This document shows, piece after piece, positions 1 to 6,010 of a stretch of 6,664 bases of DNA (position 1 is its first letter; every line of letters begins with the position of its first letter). The notes beneath the pieces are model-generated. The model saw only the letters and a list, made by a program, of their open reading frames with translations. It had not been told where the DNA came from and did no database searches. Origin of the DNA: Actinomycetes bacterium (GTDB lineage: Bacteria > Actinomycetota > Acidimicrobiia > Acidimicrobiales > Bog-793); NCBI GenBank assembly GCA_021785095.1, contig JAJYGM010000769.1:1-6664 (forward strand), written 5' to 3'. The position numbers and the translations under genes are program-made.

Positions 1-1
1 C

Positions 2-514
2 GTCGCCCTTCGCGGCAACATGGAGACCAGGCTCGAGCGCGCGGGCGACGGCACGGCGGCCGCGGTGGTCGCGGCGGCCGCCGCCCTCGACCGGCTGGGC
101 CTGGCGGGCAGGATCGCCGAGCGGCTCTCGCCGGTCCTGTGCCTTCCCCAGGCCGGGCAGGGCGCGCTCGCGCTCGAGTGCCGCGACGACGACGACGGGT
201 GCCGCTCGCTGCTCGCACGCATCGACGCAGGCGATGACCGCCGCGCCCTCAGCGCGGAGCGGGCGTTCCTGCGGGTGCTCGGCGCCGGTTGCGCGCTGCC
301 CGCGGGCGCGCTGGCGCGCCGGGCAGGGCGAGATCACCTCGAGCTCGAGGGGGTGCTCGCAAGCGCAGACGGACGCGTCGTCGTGCGCGGCCGGCTCCTC
401 GGCGACGATCCGGAGGCGCTGGGCGAGGCGCTCGCGCGCGCGCTCGTCGGCGAGCAGGGCGCATCCTCGCTCCCGGGCTGGGAGGCGCTCGAGCCTTGGA
501 CAGCGCCCGCGTGA
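2..514 (+). CDS. hemC: Porphobilinogen deaminase (hydroxymethylbilane synthase), C-terminal part; 5' end lies outside the window
   Basis: This enzyme joins four porphobilinogen units into the linear tetrapyrrole hydroxymethylbilane in the cytoplasm. About 170 residues are visible, open from the left edge. They begin with VALRGNMETRLERAGDG, the family's RGN-x-x-TRL motif, followed by LDRLGL and then LPQAGQGALALECR, the conserved glutamine-glycine-alanine block. The cofactor-binding cysteine is the TGC at 290-292, in GAGCALPAGA. In this family that Cys holds the dipyrromethane primer, so the enzyme looks intact here. The segment after it is the small C-terminal domain 3. The stop TGA at 512-514 overlaps the GTG start of hemD. 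The ATG at 20 is internal and is not the start, because conserved sequence continues upstream of it to the window edge. Confidence 0.95.
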   Translation, partial: VALRGNMETRLERAGDGTAAAVVAAAAALDRLGLAGRIAERLSPVLCLPQAGQGALALECRDDDDGCRSLLARIDAGDDRRALSAERAFLRVLGAGCALPAGALARRAGRDHLELEGVLASADGRVVVRGRLLGDDPEALGEALARALVGEQGASSLPGWEALEPWTAPA

Positions 515-1356
515 CGGCCACCACGAGCAGGACCGCGCCGCTCTCGGGCACGACGATCGTCGTGACGCGCCCGAGAGAGGATGCCGACGACCTCGCGAAC
601 GCCCTCCGCGCGGCCGGCGCGCAGGTCGTCGGGTTCCCGGTCGTCGACATCGTCGACCCCGAGGACGGCGGCGCGGCGCTCGAGGCTGCGGCGAGGAACC
701 TTGCACGCTACCGATGGGTGGCCTTCACCTCCGCCAACGCGGTGCGCCGCCTCCTCGCGCTCGTGCCCGACGTCCGTGCCCTTGCGGGCGTGCAGCTCGC
801 GTCGGTGGGCCCTGCGACCGCGGCTGCCCTGGAAGCGCACCATCTGGTGCCCGACCTCGTCGCGCACCGATCGAGCGCGGCAGGCCTCGGCGAAGCCTTC
901 CCCGCCCCGGCCGGGCCGGACGCGACGGTCCTCTTCCCTGCGTCGGCAGGTGCCCGCCCGACACTGCCCGCGGCGCTGCGGCAGAAGGGGTGGGCGGTGG
1001 ACGTGGTCGTCGCCTACCGCACCGTGCCCGCACCGACGCCCTCCGCTTCGGCGGTGCGGGAGCTGGAGGCTGCGTCGGCTCTCACCTTCGCGTCCCCCTC
1101 GGCGGTGGACGCCTACGTCTCGCTGCGCACCGAGGCCGGTCTGCCGCTTCCGATCCCTCCCGTCGTCGCCTGCATCGGCCCCGTCACGGCGGACGCCGCT
1201 CGAGCCGCGGGGCTCGGGGTCGTCGTCGCAGCGCGCGCCGGCGTCGCGGACCTGGTCGCTGCGCTGACCGACGCGCTCGGCGGGGGCGCCCCCGCCGGGG
1301 GCCGCGGTGCCGACGGGGCGCCCCCCGCAGGGGGCCGCGGTGCCGCTCGCCGGTAG
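511..1356 (+). CDS. hemD: Uroporphyrinogen-III synthase
   Basis: HemD closes hydroxymethylbilane into uroporphyrinogen III, inverting ring D. The 281-residue protein shows the poorly conserved two-lobe pattern of this family: TIVVTRPRED near residues 15-24, WVAFTSANAVRRLL at 69-82, LASVGPATAAALE at 97-109, then the second lobe with TFASPSAVDAYV at 192-203 and VACIGPVTADAARAAGL at 219-235. The GTG at 511 is chosen because it overlaps the hemC stop (GTGA), the core begins about 14 residues later, and there is no better in-frame start nearby. No Shine-Dalgarno sequence is close, so translation is probably coupled to hemC. Residues after about 257 are a Gly/Ala/Pro/Arg tail containing a repeated unit and do not belong to the fold. 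HemD is recognised by weak motifs, but its position between hemC and hemB makes the call firm. Confidence 0.92.
   Translation: MTATTSRTAPLSGTTIVVTRPREDADDLANALRAAGAQVVGFPVVDIVDPEDGGAALEAAARNLARYRWVAFTSANAVRRLLALVPDVRALAGVQLASVGPATAAALEAHHLVPDLVAHRSSAAGLGEAFPAPAGPDATVLFPASAGARPTLPAALRQKGWAVDVVVAYRTVPAPTPSASAVRELEAASALTFASPSAVDAYVSLRTEAGLPLPIPPVVACIGPVTADAARAAGLGVVVAARAGVADLVAALTDALGGGAPAGGRGADGAPPAGGRGAARR
1285..1345 (+). repeat. Two-copy 33-bp-period direct repeat in the hemD 3' end
   Basis: The 16-mer GGGGGCCGCGGTGCCG occurs at 1297-1312 and again at 1330-1345, exactly 33 bp (11 codons) apart. The flanks also match (GGCG plus a C run at 1285 and 1317) except for a one-base change in the length of the C run and a few substitutions. 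It encodes GAPAGGRGA-D-GAPPAGGRGA in the C-terminal tail of HemD. Slippage or unequal recombination in a non-conserved tail is the likely origin. Confidence 0.85.
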
Positions 1357-1367
1357 GATCGGCCGCG

Positions 1368-2363
1368 ATGGCACCCGGTGTCGGCTTCCCCGCGCGGCGC
1401 ATGCGCCGGCTGCGGCGCACCCCCGCGCTGCGCCGCCTCGTGGCGGAGACCCGGCTCTCGATCGACGATCTGGTGGCGCCGCTCTTCGTGCGGGAGAGCA
1501 TCGATGAGGCCCAGCCGATCGCGTCGATCCCCGGCCACTTCCAGCACACGGTCGCCTCGGCGCTGGAGGAGACGAAGCGGCTCGTGGGGCTCGGCGTCCC
1601 TGCTGTCGCACTCTTCGGCGTCCCTGCCGTAAAGGACGCCGTGGGGTCGGGCGCGTGGGACCCAGAGGGCGTGGTCCAGCGCGCGCTGCGCGCGCTGCGT
1701 GACACCTTCGCGGGCGAGGTGGTGCTCGTCGCTGACCTGTGCCTCGACGAGTACACCGAGCACGGCCATTGCGGCGTGCTCGCGCCGGACGGAACGGTCG
1801 ACAACGACGCCACCCTCGAGCTGTACGCGCGCGTCGCGCTGGCGCAGGCGGAGGCGGGCGCTGACGTCGTCGCGCCGAGCGGGATGATGGACGGGCAGGT
1901 CGCGGCCGTCCGGCGGGCGCTCGACGGCGGGGGGCACGACCAGGTGGCGGTGCTCGCGTATGCGGCGAAGTTCGCTTCCGGCCTCTACGGTCCGTTCCGC
2001 GACGCGGTGGACGTGCACATCGCCGGCGGCGGCGACCGCCGCGGCTACCAAGAGGATCCCGCGAACCGGAGGGAGGCGCTCGCCGAGGTGGCGCTCGACG
2101 TCGCGGAGGGCGCGGACATCATCATGGTGAAGCCGGCCGTGACCTACCTCGACGTGATCGCCGACGTGCGGCGCGCGGTCGACGTGCCGGTCGCGGCGTA
2201 CCACGTGAGCGGCGAGTACGCCATGATCAAGGCAGCCGGCGCGAACGGGTGGATCGACGATGCAGCGGTGGGCCTCGAGCAGCTCGTCGCGGTGAAGCGC
2301 GCGGGAGCCGACTTCGTCCTCACCTACTTCGCCGCCGAGGTGGCCGAGGCGCTCGGTGGCTGA
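1368..2363 (+). CDS. hemB: Delta-aminolevulinic acid dehydratase (porphobilinogen synthase)
   Basis: HemB condenses two 5-aminolevulinates to porphobilinogen. The 331-residue product is of normal length and intact. The two active-site lysines are Lys201 in YAAKFASGLYGPF and Lys255 in IIMVKPAVTYLD; the latter forms the Schiff base in this family. The metal loop is DLCLDEYTEHGHCGVL, with Cys125, Asp127 and Cys135. Where E. coli has three Cys, the middle one is Asp here. Other signatures are PSGMMDGQV (170-178), GGGDRRGYQEDPAN (220-233) and AYHVSGEYAMIKAA (277-290). ATG at 1368 is chosen because AGGA at 1355-1358, overlapping the hemD stop, sits 9 nt upstream and the N-terminus fits the family (RRLRRTPALRRLV). 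The gene overlaps the GTG start of hemL by 8 nt. Confidence 0.98.
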   Translation: MAPGVGFPARRMRRLRRTPALRRLVAETRLSIDDLVAPLFVRESIDEAQPIASIPGHFQHTVASALEETKRLVGLGVPAVALFGVPAVKDAVGSGAWDPEGVVQRALRALRDTFAGEVVLVADLCLDEYTEHGHCGVLAPDGTVDNDATLELYARVALAQAEAGADVVAPSGMMDGQVAAVRRALDGGGHDQVAVLAYAAKFASGLYGPFRDAVDVHIAGGGDRRGYQEDPANRREALAEVALDVAEGADIIMVKPAVTYLDVIADVRRAVDVPVAAYHVSGEYAMIKAAGANGWIDDAAVGLEQLVAVKRAGADFVLTYFAAEVAEALGG

Positions 2364-3831
2364 CGCCGGCGGCACGGCCGCTGGCGGCGAGGTGGCAGGC
2401 GGCACGACCGCCGAGGGGGCCGGGGTGGCAGGCGGCGAGGGCGCCGGGGTGGCCGGGGTGGCAGGCGGCGAGGGCGCCGAGGTGGCCGCGGCGTCGGCCG
2501 GACGCGAGGCGTCGGGTGGCGGCGACCGCCCGGCGACGGGGTCGAACTCGGCGTGGTTCGCCCGTGCCGCCCGCACGATCCCCGGTGGGGTGGACTCCCC
2601 CGTCCGGTCGTTCGCGTCGGTCGGGGGTACGCCGTTCACGGTCGCGCACGGGGAGGGGCCGTGGGTCTTCGACGTGGAGGGCAATCGCTACCTCGACCTC
2701 GTGCAGTCCTACGGCGCGGTCCTTCTCGGCCACGGGCACCCCGTCGTCGTGGAGGCGGTGTGCCGCGCCGCGACGCTCGGCAGCTCCTTCGGCATGCCGA
2801 CGCCCGGCGAGGTGCTGCTCGCCGAGGCGATCTGCGCCCGGGTGCCTGGCTGCGAGCAGGTGCGGTTCGTCTCGTCGGGGACCGAGGCCGCGATGAGCGC
2901 GCTCCGGTTGGCGCGCGGCGTCACGGGCCGCTCGCGCGTGGTCACGTTCGCCGGCTGCTACCACGGGCATTCCGACGGGCTTCTCGCAGCCGGCGGGAGT
3001 GGTGTCGCGACGCTCGGCCTGCCCGGCTCGGCGGGCGTGCCGGCCGCCGCCGTCGCCGACACCCTCGTCGTGCCGTACAACGTCGTCCCAGAGCTCGACG
3101 AGGCGGTCGCGTGCGTCATCGTCGAGCCGGTGGCGGCCAACATGAACCTCGTCGCGCCGCAAGAGGGCTTCCTCGAAGGGCTCCGGCGAGCCTGCGACGA
3201 GTCCGGTGCGCTACTCGTCTTCGACGAGGTGATCACGGGGTTCCGCGTCGGCCCGGCCACGGCGAGCGTCCTGACGGGGGTGGTCCCCGACATCTGGTGC
3301 TTCGGGAAGGTCATCGGCGGCGGGCTTCCGGTCGGCGCCTTCGGCGGACGGCGTGAGCTGATGGCGGCCCTCGCACCGTCGGGGCCCGTGTACCAGGCCG
3401 GCACGCTCTCGGGGAACCCGATCGCGACCGCAGCCGGCCTGGCGGTGCTGGGCGAGGTGTCCGTTGCCGACTACGAGGCGCTCTCATCGCGCGTCGCCCG
3501 GTTCGCGGCCGCGTTGTCGGGTGCCGTCCGCGCGGGCGGGCTCGCCGCTGCCGCCCCGGTCGCAGGGACGCTCGCGGGGCTCTACGTCGGCGCGCCACCG
3601 GGAGTGGAGCTCGAGGCGCCCTCCGACTACGAGGGGGTGCGCGGCATCGTGTCGAGCGGGTCGTACCCGCCGTTCTTCCACGCGCTCCTGCGTCGCGGTG
3701 TGATGATCGCCCCGGGCCCCTACGAGGTGCTGTTCTGCGGGCTCTCGCACCGCGACGCGGACCTCGACCTCGCGGTCGAGGCGGCGGGGGAGGCGGCGGC
3801 CGAGGTGGCGAAGGCCGCCGGGTCGGGCTGA
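2356..3831 (+). CDS. hemL: Glutamate-1-semialdehyde 2,1-aminomutase with a repetitive N-terminal extension
   Basis: HemL is a PLP-dependent class-III-aminotransferase-fold enzyme that converts glutamate-1-semialdehyde to 5-aminolevulinate in the C5 route. Signatures are ARTIPGGVDSPVRSF (72-86), VRFVSSGTEAAMSALRLAR (169-187, phosphate loop), CYHGHSDGLL (201-210), LVFDEVITGFRV (287-298) and the PLP lysine Lys318 in CFGKVIGGGLPVGAFGG. The C-terminus (FFHALLRRGVMIAPGPYEVLF) is complete. At 491 residues it exceeds the usual 425-435 because the family core starts only around residue 63. The first about 60 residues are Gly/Ala/Val/Glu repeats. GTG 2356 is given because GAGG at 2346-2349 lies 6 nt upstream and it overlaps the hemB stop. 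GTG 2425, with a purine-rich GAGGGGG 5 nt upstream, is a real alternative (468 residues). HemA, the enzyme that supplies its substrate, is not in the window. Confidence 0.96.
   Translation: MADAGGTAAGGEVAGGTTAEGAGVAGGEGAGVAGVAGGEGAEVAAASAGREASGGGDRPATGSNSAWFARAARTIPGGVDSPVRSFASVGGTPFTVAHGEGPWVFDVEGNRYLDLVQSYGAVLLGHGHPVVVEAVCRAATLGSSFGMPTPGEVLLAEAICARVPGCEQVRFVSSGTEAAMSALRLARGVTGRSRVVTFAGCYHGHSDGLLAAGGSGVATLGLPGSAGVPAAAVADTLVVPYNVVPELDEAVACVIVEPVAANMNLVAPQEGFLEGLRRACDESGALLVFDEVITGFRVGPATASVLTGVVPDIWCFGKVIGGGLPVGAFGGRRELMAALAPSGPVYQAGTLSGNPIATAAGLAVLGEVSVADYEALSSRVARFAAALSGAVRAGGLAAAAPVAGTLAGLYVGAPPGVELEAPSDYEGVRGIVSSGSYPPFFHALLRRGVMIAPGPYEVLFCGLSHRDADLDLAVEAAGEAAAEVAKAAGSG
2418..2479 (+). repeat. 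Perfect two-copy repeat (29 bp, period 33) in the hemL 5' end
   Basis: A 29-bp stretch at 2418-2446 is repeated without a mismatch at 2451-2479, with a period of 33 bp (11 codons). Shorter related units (GGTGGCAGGC at 2391-2400, GAGGTGGCCG at 2479-2488) flank it. In HemL it encodes the AGVAGGEGA pattern of residues about 22-42. Two identical copies suggest a recent duplication. Confidence 0.9.
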
Positions 3832-3850
3832 CGCACGCCGCCGCGCCGTC

Positions 3851-5458
3851 TCAGCGGAGAAGGGACGCGGCCTTTTGCGGCATCAGCTCGGCGATGCGGA
3901 CGAGCGCGTCGTAGCCGAGCTCAGCGGGCCCGGGGTCGGGCCGCATGAGGTTCGCCATGATGCGCAGGAGCCCTTTCATGAACACCTCGGAGCGCATGCC
4001 CACCGAGACGCACCAGTGCATCGCCGTGGGGTTCGAGACGAGGCGGACGAACGCCCGCCCGACCCGGTAGTAGTCGTCGTACGCCTCCGAGAGCCTTTCC
4101 TCGTAGCGCGCGATCGCGGCAGGTCCTTCACCTGAGAGCGCCTCGGACACCGAGGAGGCGGCGAGGCGACCGGTCTCGTACCCGTAGGCGATGCCCTCGC
4201 CGTTGAAGGGGTTGATCGCCCCGCTCGCGTCGCCGATCACGACGAGGTTCGGCCCCGTGCGAGGGCCGACGGCGAAGCTCATCGGGAGCTTTCCCCCGGT
4301 CGGCGGGCCGCAGCTCGTCTCCTCCGAGAGGCCCCAGCTCTTCGGCGCGCCGGCGACGAAGGCCTCCATCAGCCGCGAGGTGTTCACGCCCTTCCAGCGC
4401 TGCTCGGTCGAGAGCAGACCCACGCCGACGTTCACCCGGCCGTCGCCGAGCGGGAAGATCCAGCCGTAGCCCGGGACGACCTCTCCCCTGGCATCGCGGA
4501 TGTCGAGGTGGGACTCGATGCAGGGGTCGTCGTGGCGGGGCGAGCGGTAGTAGCCCCGCAGCGCCATGCCGAGGGGGAAGCCACGCCGGCGCGTCGTGCC
4601 CAGCTGCCGGCCGATCCGCGAGTTGGAGCCGTCGGCGACGACGAGGTAGCGGCCGCGGACCTCCCGCGTCCTCCCGGTGTCGAGGTCGCGCACCACGACG
4701 CCCGCGCACGCCGGCAGCGACGCCTGGCTCCTCAGGGCGGTCCCGACCCCAGCCCCGACCCCAGCCCCGACCCCAGCCCCAGCCCCAGCCCCGACCCCAG
4801 CCCCGACCCCAGCCCCGACCCCAGCCCCGACCCCGGAGCTCTCGACGAGCAGTGTCTCGAGCGCCCTGGCCGCGGTCCCCGCATTGGCCGCGGCACGGGA
4901 TTCAGAGCTCTCGGCGAGCAGCGGCTCGAGCACCTCGGTGTGCTGGTGCAGGGTGGCGCCGGCCTTCTGGGCACGCTCGGCGACCAGCCCGTCGAGGTCG
5001 TGGCGGGTGATCGTGTACCCGTACGGGGGGAACACCGGGTGCTCGGGCCACGGCATCTCCAGCACGAGCCCCCAGCCGCACGACCGCAGCCCCGTGTGCC
5101 GGTGGGACCCGGCGAGCGCGCCCTCGAGCCCCATGTCGGCGAGCTGGCGCACGGCGCGCGGCGTGAGCCCGTCTCCGCAGGTCTTCTCCCGGGGGAACCG
5201 CTTCTTCTCGACGACCGCGACGTCCCAGCCGGCGTCGGCGAGCCAGTAGGCGCACGACGAGCCGGACGGCCCCGCCCCGACGATCACGACGTCGTGCAGG
5301 TGGTCCTGCGAGCGTCCACCGCGGGACGCCCGCCGCGGGTTGCCGCGGGGGCTGGCAGGGCGCGCCGGCGTGTGCTTCGGGGGATCCGTGGCGCCTGTCG
5401 GCCGGCTGCGCGTCGTCGCGCCTCCCTGGGTCACGCCCGGAATCGTAGGCGCCGGCAC
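3851..5458 (-). CDS. Geranylgeranyl reductase family FAD-dependent oxidoreductase (MenJ-like), with a repeat insertion
   Basis: This is a flavoprotein likely to reduce isoprenoid double bonds, menaquinone side chains being the likeliest substrate (mycobacterial MenJ type). Up to 535 residues are encoded, against about 400-430 for typical relatives. The order is: a Pro/Arg/Thr-rich N-terminus (1-53); the FAD Rossmann motif VVIVGAGPSGSSCAYWLADAG (57-77) with VVEK (82-85); RFPREKTCGDGLTPRAV (87-103); PYGYTITRHDLD (145-156); an insertion (about 178-250); LVVADGSNSRIGRQLG (272-287); GYGWIFPLGDGRVNVGVGLL (330-349); PPTGGKLPMS (385-394); and the second FAD motif VVIGDASGAINPFNGEGIAYG (406-426). The start is uncertain. 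GTG 5458 is the longest option, while GTG 5434 has a -10-like TACGAT 7 nt upstream and may be a leaderless start. It converges on hemL (19-bp gap) and is divergent from nuoA. A role on a membrane lipid other than quinone cannot be excluded. Confidence 0.92.
   Translation of the reverse strand: MPAPTIPGVTQGGATTRSRPTGATDPPKHTPARPASPRGNPRRASRGGRSQDHLHDVVIVGAGPSGSSCAYWLADAGWDVAVVEKKRFPREKTCGDGLTPRAVRQLADMGLEGALAGSHRHTGLRSCGWGLVLEMPWPEHPVFPPYGYTITRHDLDGLVAERAQKAGATLHQHTEVLEPLLAESSESRAAANAGTAARALETLLVESSGVGAGVGAGVGAGVGAGAGAGVGAGVGAGVGTALRSQASLPACAGVVVRDLDTGRTREVRGRYLVVADGSNSRIGRQLGTTRRRGFPLGMALRGYYRSPRHDDPCIESHLDIRDARGEVVPGYGWIFPLGDGRVNVGVGLLSTEQRWKGVNTSRLMEAFVAGAPKSWGLSEETSCGPPTGGKLPMSFAVGPRTGPNLVVIGDASGAINPFNGEGIAYGYETGRLAASSVSEALSGEGPAAIARYEERLSEAYDDYYRVGRAFVRLVSNPTAMHWCVSVGMRSEVFMKGLLRIMANLMRPDPGPAELGYDALVRIAELMPQKAASLLR
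4742..4834 (+). repeat. 12-bp tandem repeat (about 7.75 units) inside the reductase gene
   Basis: The unit CCCGACCCCAGC starts at 4742, 4754, 4766, 4778, 4790, 4802, 4814 and 4826. The last unit is partial, and the one at 4778 differs (CCCAGCCCCAGC). On the minus strand it encodes (VGAG)n at residues about 210-239 of the geranylgeranyl-reductase-like protein, with one AGAG unit. The period is a multiple of three, so length changes keep the frame. It lies between the beta-sheet region and the VVVRDLDTG strand of the FAD domain, where relatives have a short turn. Confidence 0.97.
4836..4931. repeat. Diverged direct duplication, 27-bp copies 69 bp apart, next to the 12-bp repeat
   Basis: The 27-bp segments at 4836-4862 and 4905-4931 both start GAGCTCTCG and end CTCGAGC, and differ at 3 positions. 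The offset of 69 bp is 23 codons. On the minus strand they encode LEPLLAESSE and LETLLVESSG, on either side of an Ala-rich spacer. The insertion in the reductase therefore seems to have grown by a segmental duplication before or alongside expansion of the 12-bp units. Confidence 0.8.
5442..5447 (-). promoter_or_regulatory. Possible -10 element for a leaderless reductase transcript
   Basis: Read on the minus strand this is TACGAT, a good match to the actinobacterial TANNNT -10 hexamer in a very GC-rich setting. Seven bases later comes GTG (5434-5432), in frame with the reductase and 8 codons inside the longest open frame. That spacing fits transcription starting at or next to the GTG, that is, a leaderless mRNA. 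No TTGACA-like -35 is visible, so the call is tentative. Confidence 0.4.
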
Positions 5459-5507
5459 CGTGCGCGCCGCCCCGCTGCCGGGCGACCGGGAGGGCGGCCG
5501 CGGATGT

Positions 5508-5523
5508 GCTCGTGCGCACGAGC
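5508..5523. promoter_or_regulatory. Perfect 16-bp palindrome in the divergent reductase/nuoA region, possible operator
   Basis: GCTCGTGCGCACGAGC reads the same on both strands. It lies in the 86-bp region between the two divergent genes, 6 bp before the -10-like TAGAAC and 21 bp before the nuoA start, so it covers where a -35 for nuoA would lie. A site there could bind a dimeric regulator that controls complex I, the reductase, or both. I do not recognise the motif as belonging to a known regulator. Confidence 0.4.
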
Positions 5524-5529
5524 CCGTGG

Positions 5530-5535
5530 TAGAAC
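5530..5535 (+). promoter_or_regulatory. Possible -10 element for the nuo operon
   Basis: TAGAAC resembles the TANNNT -10 consensus and stands 9 nt before the GTG of nuoA. Transcription would start only a few bases before that GTG, giving an almost leaderless mRNA. This agrees with the absence of a Shine-Dalgarno sequence there. No clear -35 is seen. Confidence 0.35.
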
Positions 5536-5544
5536 GGCTCCGCC

Positions 5545-6000
5545 GTGGACCAGTACCTTCCGATCTTCCTGCTGCTCGTCCTCGGGGCGCTGTTCGCGGG
5601 CCTCTCCTTCGGCGCGTCGAAGCTGCTCGCGCCGCGCCAGAAGCCCAGCGCGCAGAAGGTCGCGCCCTACGAGTGCGGGATCATCCCCAGCCGCGAGCCT
5701 CCGTCGCGCTTCCCGGTCCGCTTCTACCTCGTCGCGATGATCTTCATCATCTTCGACATCGAGATCATCTTCCTCTACCCGTGGGCGGTGGTCTTTCGCG
5801 AGCTGCGCGTGTTCGGGCTCGTCGAGGTGCTGGTGTTCGCTGCGGTCGTCCTCGTCGCCTTCGTCTACCTCGTGAGCAACGGGGCATTGCAGTGGGGGCC
5901 GGGGAGACGGCTCGAGCCGGGCATCCCGACGGCGAGGACGACGGAGTCGACGATCACCCGCGTCCCGACCGAACCAGGGGCGCCCGGGCAGGCGGCGTAG
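5545..6000 (+). CDS. nuoA: NADH-quinone oxidoreductase subunit A
   Basis: NuoA (ND3 in mitochondria) is a small membrane subunit of complex I at the junction of the quinone site and the proton-pumping arm. The 151-residue product has three hydrophobic segments, about residues 4-24, 60-80 and 91-111. The long TM1-TM2 loop carries YECG (42-45), including the Cys44 typical of ND3-type loops. It is followed by [20 protein letters not shown] (56-75) with the conserved acidic Asp71 and Glu73, and then FLYPWA. GTG 5545 gives [19 protein letters not shown], the usual family N-terminus; no Shine-Dalgarno is near. The last about 35 residues are a hydrophilic Thr/Pro/Arg tail beyond the usual length of about 120. 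The gene opens the nuo operon, 10 nt before nuoB. Confidence 0.96.
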   Translation: MDQYLPIFLLLVLGALFAGLSFGASKLLAPRQKPSAQKVAPYECGIIPSREPPSRFPVRFYLVAMIFIIFDIEIIFLYPWAVVFRELRVFGLVEVLVFAAVVLVAFVYLVSNGALQWGPGRRLEPGIPTARTTESTITRVPTEPGAPGQAA

Positions 6001-6010
6001 GGACCGGCTC

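Noticed and set aside
337..350. Perfect 14-bp palindrome CCTCGAGCTCGAGG in hemC.
   Set aside because: It encodes the alternating LELEG with preferred CTC/GAG codons, which makes it palindromic by itself; it is mid-gene and has no promoter context.
334..1611. A 425-codon minus-strand open frame across hemC, hemD and hemB.
   Set aside because: It crosses three recognisable genes, has low-complexity Arg/Ala/Gly composition and shows no motif; it is a GC-driven shadow.
1593..1630. Apparent short duplication GVPAV...GVPAV in hemB.
   Set aside because: This is the normal conserved HemB segment (LGVPAVALFGVP), not a recent repeat.
1113..2684. A 523-codon open frame on the minus strand opposite hemB.
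   Set aside because: It is antisense to strongly conserved hemB, hemD and hemL sequence, has an Arg/His/Asp-rich composition without any family motif, and is expected from high GC where stops are rare.
2320..3162. A 280-codon minus-strand open frame with HPGHPGALAACHPG-like repeats.
   Set aside because: It is the complement of the hemL repeat and core; the HemL frame holds the PLP-enzyme signatures.
3832..3850. Gap between hemL and the convergent reductase, inspected for a bidirectional terminator.
   Set aside because: Only a weak, bulged pairing of CCGCG(CC)GTC with GACGCGG is possible and there is no U tract on either strand.
4508..5740. A 410-codon plus-strand open frame with a PSPDPSPD repeat.
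   Set aside because: It is the antisense reading of the reductase gene, and the Pro-Ser-Pro-Asp repeat is the same 12-bp tract read on the other strand. It also runs over the nuoA start. The reductase frame carries both FAD motifs.
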